In this document: positions 41,521 through 51,751 of the stretch, in pieces | How the letters are laid out: each line of letters starts with the position of its first letter | Numbering within the stretch: position 1 is the first letter of the stretch | Assembly: GCA_024803745.1 (NCBI GenBank) | Contig: JANJXV010000189.1 | Location: 1,564,861 to 1,628,860, forward strand | Direction: 5' to 3' | DNA length: 64,000 nt | From: Megascapheus bottae | Lineage: Eukaryota; Chordata; Mammalia; Rodentia; Geomyidae | Notes under the pieces: model-generated | Told to the model about the DNA's origin: nothing | Database searches by the model: none | What the model saw: the letters and a program-made list of their open reading frames with translations, nothing else | Made by a program: the position numbers and the translations under genes

Positions 41521-41522
<2 letters not shown>

Positions 41523-41567
<45 letters not shown>

Positions 41568-41586
41568 AGGGAGGGAGGGAGGGGGA
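41523..41586. repeat. (GA)n-(G)n-(GGGA)n microsatellite (unit A)
   Basis: GA repeats, a G run and GGGA units. The unit B counterpart has a longer GA and lacks the G run. Confidence 0.96.
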
Positions 41587-41759
41587 GAGAGACAGGGAGA
41601 GGGAGAGAACATTTCTTGTTCCCTGTGCTGGAAATGGAAATAAAGACTCCCAACCATTGTAGAGCAGTTGGACTGTTTCCATAACGTTCTGTTTTCTAAA
41701 AAAAATTTAAGTATAACAGTGATATTCACATGACAATATGTTGGAAATGAACTTTACAA

Positions 41760-42560
41760 CTTGGATGGTGGGGGGAGGAAAAGTGAAAGAAAACCTGGGA
41801 AGGGGTAACATTATTGAAGAATTAATGTTCTCACTATCTTGCAAATGTAACAAAACTCCTCTATACATCATCCTGATAATAAAGTAAAAATTTAAAAATT
41901 TATTATAAAGGTGATATATACAGAGGGCTTATAATTACAAAGTCAGGTAATGAGGACATTTAATTTTGAACAGCACACCTCCTCCCTCATTTTTCCCAGT
42001 TTTTCCCTTCCTCCAATGTGTATAGGTCTAACAACATAAGGTCTAGCGAGTATGTATCACTGCTGAGTTGGTTCTCCATTTGTCCCACCACCATTTCTCT
42101 GCTTCCCCTTCCCCACCCTAAATCACATCAACTTAAATACAAGACAAAACGTACAGAAATTAAAAAAGAACAACAAAAGGAAGGGGAGAAAAAAAGAAAG
42201 AAAAGGAAAAAAAAAAAAACTAAGTGACGTGAGCCAGACCTAATGAAACCTAAGCCGCATGGTTTCCCTTATTTGTAATCATTAGAATGTACCAATAAAT
42301 GTACAAGTAAAAACAATGTATAGTGAAAGACAAATAATTACACTTAGACATGATTAATTTACTAGCACTCTAAACATTCACACAGCGAGAACAAAAAGAG
42401 GATATCCTTAGGAGAGAAGCATAAGGGCCCAATATCCAACTATTCTTTTTTTTTTTTACTTTTTTTTTATTGTAATTAGTAAAAGGGTTACATGATATTT
42501 GAAGAAACTGTCAGTATAGTCAAAAATCCTACTCAGTTGCTGCTTATCTCTACTGAATTT
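41760..42560 (+). mobile_element. L1-like 3' region remnants (unit A)
   Basis: GTGGGGGGAGGAAAAG, TTCTCACTATCTTGCAAATG near 41,760-41,900 and CTAAGTGACGTGAGCCAGAC with ATGGTTTCCCTTATTTGTAA near 42,225-42,290 resemble the retroelement at 14,495. An antisense end (TTTATTGTAATTAGTAAAAGG) lies at 42,465. The pieces are diverged and rearranged. Confidence 0.4.
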
Positions 42561-42740
42561 TGTCATTGCAAAACTCGTTAACAAGTACTTGTTGATCAAT
42601 CCTTAACAAGTTGCAGGTAAGATCTATTCCTATTGGTCTCCTTGTTTAATTGGAAATATAACAGGGCTTCTATGACCAAGACTCCTTTGATTGCCAGCCA
42701 TCCTGGGCAGAGAAAAATCTGTCTATAAAACTCCATCTCA

Positions 42741-42952
42741 GGGCCGGGAGTTTGGCCTAGTGGTAGAGTGCTTGCCTAGCCTGCACAAAGAGCCTGGTTC
42801 AATTCCTGGGTACCACATACATAGGAAAAAGCCAAAAGTGGTGCTGTGGCTCCAGTGGTAGAGCTCTAGCCTTGAGAAAGTCCAAGGACAGTGCTCAGGC
42901 CCTGAGCTCAAGCCCAGGACTGGCTAAATAAATAAAAATAAATAAATAAAAA
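42741..42952 (+). repeat. T-SINE (unit A)
   Basis: GGGCCGGGAGTTTGGCCTAGTGG, B box GGTTCAATTCC and an (AAAT)n tail. Confidence 0.92.
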
Positions 42953-43169
42953 GTTAATCAGAGCCTAGAGATCAAGAGAAGTAGCTGCTAACCACTCCTG
43001 TCCAGCCCTAGCATTTGACGGGTTATTTCTAGCCAGTATACTACATTCTGCCCTTCATAATGGGCCCCCACCTCCTTCACCCTCTCCTTAATTACCTCCC
43101 TAGCACTGGTGGCACTACAGAATCGCTGAGTCCTAGACCTCCTAACTGCTGACAAAGGTGGAACCTGCC

Positions 43170-43290
43170 TTTTTTTATTTTTTTCTGTGGGTCATAGGGC
43201 TTGAATTCTGCCTGGGCACTGACTCTGAGTTCTTGAGCTCAAGGCTACCGCCCTACCCCTGGGCCTGGGCATTGTCCCTGAGCTCTTCAG
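43170..43290 (-). repeat. S-SINE tail fragment, antisense (unit A)
   Basis: TGGGTCATAGGGCTTGAATTC and two successive GGGCACTG/GGGCATTG-CCTGAG modules. The head is absent. Confidence 0.7.
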
Positions 43291-43859
43291 GGACATTCGC
43301 CTATCGACTGCCCCTCCAAGTGGCACCCTAGACCACCGGCATACAGCCCCCACCACGCCCCTGTCCAGCAGCAAGTAGCCAGATCACTATTGTTGCCCTA
43401 TTAGCCAAGCAAAAATGCTGAGATGTCAGGCCACTGGGCTGCCTATATCACTCCCTAGCCTCGGACCCTGATCTGGAGCTGCCCCCCTGTAAGAATGCCT
43501 ACTGATTAACAATTCCCTTTTACCCCAGCCTTAAAAGTCCTGCTACAACCAGCCAGACCTGGTGTAACCTCTCTGGGTTCACCCAGGGAGTTCGCCTAGG
43601 AACATACTCCAATCAATTTTCCTCTACTTGCCTTACTTCTCCCGGCTCTTTTCTCACCTAAAACCTAACCTTATAGTTATCAATGTAGAATCAGAGCATT
43701 CTCTATATGCAAAGATTTCCTAAGGCTATGACATCTGCATTTCCCTAAAGCATCTGCATTCAGTGAATAGCCTTTCTTACCTCTAGACATTTCAGCATTA
43801 AGTTGAGAACTCCCTCCAACAAGCAGGAGGCACCAGGATGGCTGCAAGAAGTAAGTAGA
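43291..43859. other. Unique block (unit A)
   Basis: CpG-poor, C-rich sequence without recognisable repeat or exon. The counterpart in unit B is nearly identical (one C-to-T change near 50,928). Confidence 0.45.
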
Positions 43860-44105
43860 GTCATGCTCCGGTGACTCAAGCCTGTAATCCTAGCTACTAA
43901 GGAGGCTGAGATCTGAGGATCAAGGTTCAAAGCCAGCCCGGGCACAAAAGGACCTGAGACTCTTATCTCCAATTAACCTCTAGAAAACCAGAAGTGGGGA
44001 TTGGCTCAAGGGTAAGGTGGGTAGCCTTGAGCTCAAGAGCTCAGGGACAGCACCCAGGCTGAGTTCAACCCGATGGCCCACCAAAAAAAAAAAAAAAAAA
44101 AAAAC
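43860..44105 (+). repeat. S-SINE (unit A)
   Basis: CTCCGGTGACTCAAGCCTG, CTCCAATTAACCTCTAG and GGCTGAGTTCAACCCGATGG then poly-A. Confidence 0.9.
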
Positions 44106-44112
44106 AAAGTTA

Positions 44113-44321
44113 AGTAGGCTCAGCCTCTGTATTTCACTAGCTACTCAGGAGGCTAGGGTCTGAGGATCAAGGTTCAAAGCCAGCCCAGGTGGGAAAGTAT
44201 CCATGAGACTTTTTTGTGTGTGTGTGTGCCAGTTGTGGGGCTTGAACTCAGGGCTGGAGCACTGTCCTTGGACTTTTCTCAAGGACAGAGCTCTACCACT
44301 TGAGCCACAGCACCACTTCTA

Positions 44322-44369
<48 letters not shown>

Positions 44370-44520
44370 TGGTACTGAGGAATCAAACCCCAGTCTTTAT
44401 GCATGCTAGCCAAGCACTCAACATGACACTAGGCCAAACTCCTGCCCCCATCCATGAGACTCTTATCTCCATCTAACCACCAAAAAACTCAGAAGTGACG
44501 CACTAGCATTCGCTACAACT
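44113..44520 (+). repeat. S-SINE split by a T-SINE (unit A)
   Basis: Head CTAGCTACTCAGGAGGCTAG to ATCCATGAGACT at 44,210, resuming at 44,450 with ATCCATGAGACTCTTATCTCC. Confidence 0.87.
44211..44449 (-). repeat. T-SINE, antisense, 12-bp target duplication, with TA repeat
   Basis: ATCCATGAGACT is duplicated at 44,199-44,210 and 44,450-44,461. A (TA)n tract (44,324-44,366) has expanded in the middle A-rich linker. Confidence 0.9.
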
Positions 44521-44529
44521 CGAAGTGGC

Positions 44530-44648
44530 AGAGCACTGCCACTTGACACACAGCATCATATCCAGTTTTTGTTTATACGGTACTGAGGAATCGAACCCAG
44601 GGCCTCATGTGTGCTAGGAAAGTATTCTTAACACTAAGCCACATCCTT
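44530..44648 (-). repeat. T-SINE head fragment, antisense (unit A)
   Basis: TACGGTACTGAGGAATCGAACCC and AACACTAAGCCACATCC. In unit B the TACGG is TACAG. Confidence 0.75.
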
Positions 44649-44652
44649 TCTT

Positions 44653-44857
44653 TTTGGGGGCCTGGGAGCTGTCCCTGAGGTTTTCAGCTCAAGGCTACCA
44701 CCCTACCCCTGAAGTCACAGCGCCACTTCTGGTTTTCTGGTGGTTAACTCGAGATGAGTCTCCTGGTCTTTAGTGCCTGGGCTGGCTTTGAACTATCCTC
44801 AGATCTCAGCCTCCTGAGTAGCTAGGATTACAGGCATCAGCCACTGTGTCCAGCAAA
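44653..44857 (-). repeat. S-SINE, antisense (unit A)
   Basis: GAGCTGTCCCTGAGGTTTTC, TGGTGGTTAACTCGAGATG and GTAGCTAGGATTACAGGC. Confidence 0.87.
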
Positions 44858-44887
44858 CTTTCTCATCAGTCAAATATTTCATCTTTT

Positions 44888-45002
44888 TTTTGGTGGGGGG
44901 GGGGGGTCAGTATTAGGACTTGAACTCAGACCCTGGGTGCTGTCCCTGAACTATTTCACTACTGCTGTATCATTTTGAGTCAGAGTGCCACTTATAAGCT
45001 TT
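44888..45002 (-). repeat. S-SINE tail fragment, antisense (unit A)
   Basis: A G run, then GGACTTGAACTCAGACCCTGG and TGTCCCTGAACTATTTC. Confidence 0.7.
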
Positions 45003-45282
45003 CACTGCTATTGGTAATGTTCTGCCTTGACAGCATTTCAGATGCTGTTGGTCTCCATGTCCTCAACCAGTCAAGGCCACGGCCATAACTGTCTGTATAT
45101 ACCTATAATTTAATGTCTCTCCACATGTTGCAAAGTAGAAGAAATGTGATTTTTCATATTTAAACTTCATTATACCAAAATCAAGACAAAAAAAATTACT
45201 TTTTTTTTGTTCCAGGCACAATGGCTCATCCCAACTATCGGGGAAGATCATGGTTTCAAGCAGCTGGTAAAAAAGAAGTGAA
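45003..45282. other. Unique block with a short S-SINE trace (unit A)
   Basis: CAGGCACAATGGCTCATCCC at about 45,213 is a decayed SINE head. Nothing else is recognised. Confidence 0.35.
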
Positions 45283-45567
45283 AGCCAAGGTTGTGGCTCA
45301 TACCTGTAATCCTAGCTACTCAGGAGGCTGAGATCTGAGGATCAAGGTTCAAAGCTGGCCCTAGCACTAAAGGACCTGAGACTCTTAGAAAACAGGAAGG
45401 ACCTGAGACTCCTAGAAAACAGGAAGTGGGGCTTGGCTCAAGGGTAGGGCCGTAGCGTTGCACTCAAGAGCTCAGGGACAAGGCCAAGACCCAGGGTTAG
45501 GGTGGTAGCCTTGAGCTGAAAACCTCAGGGACAGTGCCCAGGACAGAGTTTAAGCTCCATGACTGAC
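45283..45567 (+). repeat. S-SINE with two local duplications (unit A)
   Basis: GGACCTGAGACTC...AGAAAACAGGAAG occurs twice in the linker and the tail module also occurs twice. The CA repeat 45,565-45,606 follows. Confidence 0.87.
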
Positions 45568-45574
45568 ACACACT

Positions 45575-45607
<33 letters not shown>

Positions 45608-45630
45608 GTGAGATTCCATCTCAACAAATA

Positions 45631-45820
45631 AGCTGAGCATGGGGATTCACATCTGTAATCCCAGCTATGTGGAAGGTGTAAGTAGGATGACAATCCAAAG
45701 CTACCTAAGCAAGAAGTACAACATTTGATCTGAAAATTAACCTAAAGCAAAAAGGCACAGAGGAATTGTTCAAGTGGTATAGAGCTTGGCAGGCAAGCAA
45801 AAGCCCTGAGTCCAAACCTG
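45631..45820 (+). repeat. S-SINE, diverged (unit A)
   Basis: GAGCATGGGGATTCACATC, TAATCCCAGCTATGTGG and AAAGCCCTGAGTCCAAACC. Confidence 0.7.
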
Positions 45821-45823
45821 TTT

Positions 45824-46034
45824 TTCGATTCTTGTTGTTGTGGGGCTTGACTCTGAGCCTAGGCACTGTCCCTGAGCTCTTCAGCTCAAGACTACTGCCC
45901 TAGCGCCCATGAGCCAGCCACAGCCCAACTTCTAGTGGCTAATTGGAGATAAGAGCCTGGCTTTTGAACCAAGATCATCAGATCTCAGTCTTCTAGGTGG
46001 CTAGGATTACAGCAGTGGGTCACTGCACCTGGCA
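45824..46034 (-). repeat. S-SINE, antisense, with TTGTTGTTG tail junction (unit A)
   Basis: GATTCTTGTTGTTGTGGGGC, CTCAGCTCAAGACTACTGCC and GCTAATTGGAGATAAGAGCC. The wording TTCTTGTTGTTG...CAAGACTAC is also the core of the array at 56.1-58.7 kb, a useful link between the two. Confidence 0.83.
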
Positions 46035-46253
46035 TGTTACTGTTTTTTAGTTAAGATTTCATTAATGTGTCAGGGCTGGGAGCTTGGCTTAGTGGTAGAG
46101 TGCTTCCTAGCCTGCACGAAGAGCCTGGTTCGATTCCTTGGTACCATATACATAGAAAAAAGCTGGAAATGGTGCTGTGGCTCTAGTGCTAGAGCATTGG
46201 CCTTGAGAAAGCCCAAGGGCAGTGTTCAGGCTCTAAGTTCAAGCCCCAGGACT

Positions 46254-46291
<38 letters not shown>

Positions 46292-46333
46292 AAAGAGTTA
46301 ATTTACTAGTATTGACGGGAATATGTTTTATCT
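45993..46333 (+). repeat. Intra-unit paralogous segment, copy 2
   Basis: It pairs with 41,205-41,520. Unlike copy 1 it ends in a poly-A of about 34 and diverges after GGGAATATGTTTTATCTG. Confidence 0.75.
46074..46290 (+). repeat. T-SINE (unit A)
   Basis: GGCTGGGAGCTTGGCTTAGTGG with TAGCCTGCACGAAGAGCCTGG before the B-box end. The unit B copy reads TAGCATGCATGAAGACCCGGG here. Confidence 0.9.
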
Positions 46334-46660
46334 GATTAAAGGCATTTCAAAAACCCTCCAGCAGACATCATCCCTATTCAGGGACACTTTTTCTTGCAGA
46401 CTGAGACTGTACTAAATGGAAAAAAAACCGGGTAGTTAGAAAGAAAAGTATCATCAATTATTTAAGCAAATGATAATAAAAATAGTACTGAGAAAGCAAA
46501 GGCAAAAAGATTAAAAAGTAGAAGGCCCTGATGAAGACCCACATATATTCACTCATCAATGCTAAACAAAGATGCACTCAGTGAAGGAGTAGGGGGAGTC
46601 CACATGGGAGAAAAATAAGCTTGGATTCCTTTTTAAGATGGCACATAAAAGTCCATTCTC
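46334..46660. other. Unique block (unit A)
   Basis: AT-rich, no gene seen. Confidence 0.35.
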
Positions 46661-46882
46661 AGCTGGGGGCTGTGGCTCAGGCCTGTAATCCTGGCTATTC
46701 GGGAGATCTGAGGATCGAGGTTCAAAGTCAGCCCAGGCACTAAAGACTCTGAGACTCATCTCCAATTAACCACTAGAAAGCCAGAAATGGCTCTATGGCT
46801 CAAGGAGTAGGGTGTTAGCCTTGAGCTGAAGAGCTCAGGGACACTGCCCAGGGCCAGAGCTCAAACCCCACGGGGGAGGGGG
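46661..46882 (+). repeat. S-SINE (unit A)
   Basis: GGGGGCTGTGGCTCAGGCC, CTCCAATTAACCACTAG and CCAGAGCTCAAACCCC. Confidence 0.88.
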
Positions 46883-46893
46883 TGTCAATTCTT

Positions 46894-46966
46894 GCCAGGC
46901 ACCACTGGCGCCTGGAATCCTAGTTACTCAAGAGGCTGAGATGTGAGGATCTCAAAGCCCCACGTT
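46894..46966 (+). repeat. S-SINE head fragment (unit A)
   Basis: GCACCACTGGCGCCTGGAATCC and AGAGGCTGAGATGTGAGG only. Confidence 0.7.
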
Positions 46967-47037
46967 GGCCTACACCGATGAATGGATCCAAAAAAATGCG
47001 TGTATAAAACTGAATATCAAGCAAGAAATGCACAAAA

Positions 47038-47345
47038 CCAGCCGGCAAGGTGGCTCAAGCCTGTAATCCTAGCAAGTCAGGAGGCTGAGATCTGAGGATC
47101 AAGATTCAAAGCCAGCTGAGAGCACAAAAGGACCAGAGATTCTCATCTCCAATTAACCTCTAGAAAAAGGGAAGTGTAACTTGGCTCAAAGGTAGTGTGA
47201 TAGCCTAGAGCTGAAGAGCTCAGGGACACTGTCCAGGCCCAGGGGTAGGGTGGTAGCCTTGAGCTGAAGAGCTCAGGGATAGCGCCCAGGCCAAGTTCGA
47301 TCCCCATGAGTCCCCCACCCCCACCCCCCAAAAAAAAAAAAAAAT
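47038..47345 (+). repeat. S-SINE with duplicated tail module (unit A)
   Basis: GCAAGGTGGCTCAAGCCTG, then GAGCTGAAGAGCTCAGGGA occurs twice. It ends CCACCCCCACCCCCCA plus poly-A. Confidence 0.9.
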
Positions 47346-47352
47346 CCGGTAT

Positions 47353-47510
47353 TGGGCCAGGAGTGTGGCCTAGAGGTAGCATGCTAGCCTAGCATACACG
47401 AAGGCCTGGGTTGAATTCTTTGATTCCACATACACAGAAAAAGTCACAAGTGGTGCTGTGGCTCAAATAGCAGAGGACTACCCTTGATCAGGAGTGCTCA
47501 AGGAAAGTGT
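47353..47510 (+). repeat. T-SINE at the right end of unit A
   Basis: The head (GGGCCAGGAGTGTGGCC) matches unit B. From about 47,450 the second half changes to CAAATAGCAGAGGACTACCC, so the duplication breakpoint lies in this SINE. Confidence 0.85.
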
Positions 47511-47661
47511 CCAACAAGAACAAACAAAAAAACAACTTGATGAGAGGGATGAGATAGGACAGATAAAAGGGGTGACACAGATCAGAAGATCAGATGAACT
47601 ACACATGTAAATGGACACATAAAACTGAAGTTCCCTGTACAACTACTAAAAGGTAGTTTTA
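47511..47661. other. Unique spacer between units
   Basis: Present once in the window. No recognisable content. Confidence 0.4.
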
Positions 47662-47733
47662 GGGGCTGGGAATGGGGCAGTAAAAGCAGCCCTGGGACAG
47701 TGCCCAGGCCCTGAGTTCAAGCCCCAGGACTGC
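47662..47733 (+). repeat. T-SINE remnant, internally deleted
   Basis: GGGGCTGGGAATGGG is joined to GGGACAGTGCCCAGGCCCTG and CCCCAGGACTGCC. Confidence 0.6.
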
Positions 47734-47734
47734 C

Positions 47735-48196
47735 CCCTCCTCCAAACAGTGCCCCGCACCCCCCGAAGTTCAGTCCACCCAGGCCACCTCCTACCGAGTC
47801 CAGGCGGCAGGCACAGAAAGCGACTAGTGGCCGCCGAAGGGGCCTCGGTCTCTCGGGTAACTGACCTGCCAGACTTCCCTCAAGTCCTGGGACGAAGCTG
47901 GACCCCGCACCCTGGCGCCTCAGCGGCTCCGCCTCCCTGCCCTCCCCGGCCCCCTCCGCACCGCGCTCCTACCTCAGTCCCGGACCCCAGCTCGCGCCCC
48001 TGAGCTCCGAGCCCCTGCGGCCTCACCGCCAGGGCCCGCGCCCACCTCCTCAGACCGGAGGGGTCCTCGCGACCCCAGGACCGCACATCAGCCCGCCCGT
48101 GCTGGACACCTACTCACCGTTCAGAGAGACGAGCGCCGTCACCCCTCAACCGGCCGTTGAAGCACCTCCAGCGGGCTTTCCAGAAGGTACAGGTAC

Positions 48197-48231
<35 letters not shown>

Positions 48232-48545
48232 CCCCTGCCGCCGCCGCCTCCACAGCCGCCTCCACCGCCCCCGCCGCTGCCGCTGCCTCCGCGCTCCTTT
48301 CAGCATCAACTCGCGCCTGCGCGTGGCGCCCCCTCCCGACGAATGGCAGGAAGAACCATAGAGGCACCTCGGTGAACGGGAGGAGGGGCCTGGGAGGGAG
48401 ACCAGAGAGAGAGCCGGCTAGCTCGCCTCGAAACCTTGACTGCCCCTTGCGGTCGGAGGAGAAAAGCAACCTAGGACCGCAAGGATCCACTCAGGGAAAT
48501 TGTGTGTGCGCGCGTGCGTGTGCCTTGAGAGGGAAGAAACACGGG
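47735..48545 (-). promoter_or_regulatory. CpG island B, putative promoter and first exon
   Basis: It matches island A over about 730 bp and adds about 70 bp of GC-rich sequence on the left. The minus-strand donor GAACG|GTGAGT is kept (exon end 48,118). The CRE-like motif is CGCCGTCA here (48,134-48,141) instead of CGACGTCA. The CTG tract is longer (48,199-48,231). Poly-Ala open frames in both islands come from GCC/GCT runs and are not taken as proteins. Confidence 0.55.
48199..48233. repeat. (CTG)n/(CAG)n repeat in CpG island B
   Basis: About eleven units with one TTG interruption, preceded by an extra GTACAG. The length difference from unit A shows instability since duplication. Confidence 0.9.
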
Positions 48546-48645
48546 TGTTACGGGCAAACAGCTTCTGGGTGGCTAGGATTACAGCAGTGGGTCACTGCAC
48601 CTGGCATGTTATTGCTTTTTAGTTAAGATTTCATTTATGTATCAC

Positions 48646-48847
48646 GGCTGGGAGTTGGCTTAGTGGTAGAGTGCTTGCCTAGCATGCATGAAGACCCGGG
48701 TTCGATTCCTTGGTACCATATACATAGAAAAAAGCCCGAAGTGGTGCTGTGGCTCTAGTGCTAGGGCACTGGCCTTGAGAAAACCCAAGGGCAGTGTTCA
48801 GGCTCTAAGTTCAAGCCCCAGGACTGGCAAAAAAATAAAAAAAAACA
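48646..48847 (+). repeat. T-SINE (unit B)
   Basis: Counterpart of 41,286-41,482, with two or three extra A residues in the tail. Confidence 0.9.
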
Positions 48848-48886
48848 GTTAATTTATTAGTATTGAAGGGAATGTGTTTTATCTTG

Positions 48887-48889
<3 letters not shown>

Positions 48890-48936
<47 letters not shown>

Positions 48937-48964
48937 AGGGAGGGAGGGAGGGAGGGGGAGAGAG
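48890..48964. repeat. (GA)n-(GGGA)n microsatellite (unit B)
   Basis: About 40 bp of GA then five to six GGGA units. Confidence 0.96.
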
Positions 48965-49132
48965 ACAGGGAGAGGGAGAGAACATTTCTTGTTCCCTGTG
49001 CTGGAAATGGAAATAAAGACTCCCAACCATTGTAGAGCAGTTGGACTGTTTCCATAACGTTCTGTTTTCTAAAAAAAATTTAAGTATAACAGTGATATTC
49101 ACATGACAATATGTTGGAAATGAACTTTACAA

Positions 49133-49935
49133 CTTGGATGGTGGGGGGAGGAAAAGTGAAAGAAAACCTGGGAAGGGGTAACATTATTGAAGAATTAATG
49201 TTCTCACTATCTTGCAAATGTAACAAAACTCCTCTATACATCATCCTGATAATAAAGTAAAAATTTAAAAATTTATTATAAAGGTGATATATACAGAGGG
49301 CTTATAATTACAAAGTCAGGTAATGAGGACATTTAATTTTGAACAGCACACCTCCTCCCTCATTTTTCCCAGTTTTTCCCTTCCTCCAATGTGTATAGGT
49401 CTAACAACATAAGGTCTAGCGAGTATGTATCACTGCTGAGTTGGTTCTCCATTTGTCCCACCACCATTTCTCTGCTTCCCCTTCCCCACCCTAAATCACA
49501 TCAACTTAAATACAAGACAAAACGTACAGAAATTAAAAAAGAACAACAAAAGGAAGGGGAGAAAAAAAGAAAGAAAAGGAAAAAAAAAAAAACTAAGTGA
49601 CGTGAGCCAGACCTAATGAAACCTAAGCCGCATGGTTTCCCTTATTTGTAATCATTAGAATGTACCAATAAATGTACAAGTAAAAACAATGTATAGTGAA
49701 AGACAAATAATTACACTTAGACATGATTAATTTACTAGCACTCTAAACATTCACACAGCGAGAACAAAAAGAGGATATCCTTAGGAGAGAAGCATAAGGG
49801 CCCAATATCCAACTATTCTTTTTTTTTTTTACTTTTTTTTTATTGTAATTAGTAAAAGGGTTACATGATATTTGAAGAAACTGTCAGTATAGTCAAAAAT
49901 CCTACTCAGTTGCTGCTTATCTCTACTGAATTTTG
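49133..49935 (+). mobile_element. L1-like 3' region remnants (unit B)
   Basis: Counterpart of 41,760-42,560 with essentially the same sequence. Confidence 0.4.
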
Positions 49936-50113
49936 TCATTGCAAAACTCGTTAACAAGTACTTGTTGATCAATCCTTAACAAGTTGCAGGTAAGATCTAT
50001 TCCTATTGGTCTCCTTGTTTAATTGGAAATATAACAGGGCTTCTATGACCAAGACTCCTTTGATTGCCAGCCATCCTGGGCAGAGAAAAATCTGTCTATA
50101 AAACTCCATCTCA

Positions 50114-50325
50114 GGGCCGGGAGTTTGGCCTAGTGGTAGAGTGCTTGCCTAGCCTGCACAAAGAGCCTGGTTCAATTCCTGGGTACCACATACATAGGAA
50201 AAAGCCAAAAGTGGTGCTGTGGCTCCAGTGGTAGAGCTCTAGCCTTGAGAAAGTCCAAGGACAGTGCTCAGGCCCTGAGCTCAAGCCCAGGACTGGCTAA
50301 ATAAATAAAAATAAATAAATAAAAA
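50114..50325 (+). repeat. T-SINE (unit B)
   Basis: Counterpart of 42,741-42,952. Confidence 0.92.
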
Positions 50326-50542
50326 GTTAATCAGAGCCTAGAGATCAAGAGAAGTAGCTGCTAACCACTCCCGTCCAGCCCTAGCATTTGACGGGTTATT
50401 TCTAGCCAGTATACTACATTCTGCCCTTCATAATGGGCCCCCACCTCCTTCACCCTCTCCTTAATTACCTCCCTAGCACTGGTGGCACTACAGAATCGCT
50501 GAGTCCTAGACCTCCTAACTGCTGACAAAGGTGGAACCTGCC

Positions 50543-50663
50543 TTTTTTTATTTTTTTCTGTGGGTCATAGGGCTTGAATTCTGCCTGGGCACTGACTCTG
50601 AGTTCTTGAGCTCAAGGCTACCGCCCTACCCCTGGGCCTGGGCATTGTCCCTGAGCTCTTCAG
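50543..50663 (-). repeat. S-SINE tail fragment (unit B)
   Basis: Counterpart of 43,170-43,290. Confidence 0.7.
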
Positions 50664-51232
50664 GGACATTCGCCTATCGACTGCCCCTCCAAGTGGCACC
50701 CTAGACCACCGGCATACAGCCCCCACCACGCCCCTGTCCAGCAGCAAGTAGCCAGATCACTATTGTTGCCCTATTAGCCAAGCAAAAATGCTGAGATGTC
50801 AGGCCACTGGGCTGCCTATATCACTCCCTAGCCTCGGACCCTGATCTGGAGCTGCCCCCCTGTAAGAATGCCTACTGATTAACAATTCCCTTTTACCCCA
50901 GCCTTAAAAGTCCTGCTACAACCAGCTAGACCTGGTGTAACCTCTCTGGGTTCACCCAGGGAGTTCGCCTAGGAACATACTCCAATCAATTTTCCTCTAC
51001 TTGCCTTACTTCTCCCGGCTCTTTTCTCACCTAAAACCTAACCTTATAGTTATCAATGTAGAATCAGAGCATTCTCTATATGCAAAGATTTCCTAAGGCT
51101 ATGACATCTGCATTTCCCTAAAGCATCTGCATTCAGTGAATAGCCTTTCTTACCTCTAGACATTTCAGCATTAAGTTGAGAACTCCCTCCAACAAGCAGG
51201 AGGCACCAGGATGGCTGCAAGAAGTAAGTAGA
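50664..51232. other. Unique block (unit B)
   Basis: Counterpart of 43,291-43,859. No gene is seen. Confidence 0.45.
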
Positions 51233-51478
51233 GTCATGCTCCGGTGACTCAAGCCTGTAATCCTAGCTACTAAGGAGGCTGAGATCTGAGGATCAAGGTT
51301 CAAAGCCAGCCCGGGCACAAAAGGACCTGAGACTCTTATCTCCAATTAACCTCTAGAAAACCAGAAGTGGGGATTGGCTCAAGGGTAAGGTGGGTAGCCT
51401 TGAGCTCAAGAGCTCAGGGACAGCACCCAGGCTGAGTTCAACCCGATGGCCCACCAAAAAAAAAAAAAACCAAAAAAC
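51233..51478 (+). repeat. S-SINE (unit B)
   Basis: Counterpart of 43,860-44,105. The A tail is interrupted by CC. Confidence 0.9.
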
Positions 51479-51487
51479 AAAGTTAAG

Positions 51488-51696
51488 TAGGCTCAGCCTC
51501 TGTATTTCACTAGCTACTCAGGAGGCTGGGGTCTGAGGATCAAGGTTCAAAGCCAGCCCAGGTGGGAAAGTATCCATGAGACTTTTTTGTGTGTGTGTGT
51601 GTGCCAGTTGTGGGGCTTGAACTCAGGGCTGGAGCACTGTCCTTGGACTTTTCTCAAGGACAGAGCTCTACCACTTGAGCCACAGCACCACTTCTA

Positions 51697-51751
<55 letters not shown>

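Larger units (their letters stand above)
40463..47467 (+). repeat. Tandem segmental duplication, unit A (about 7.0 kb)
   Basis: Starting at GGCACAGAAAGCGACTAGTG, the whole segment recurs directly at an offset of 7,346-7,379 bp. Identity looks near 99% over unique parts, with differences mainly in microsatellite lengths. Unit A holds a CpG island, several SINEs and 2 kb of unique sequence. Homology ends inside a T-SINE at about 47,450-47,467, after which A and B differ. About 340 bp of other sequence separates the two units. Confidence 0.95.
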
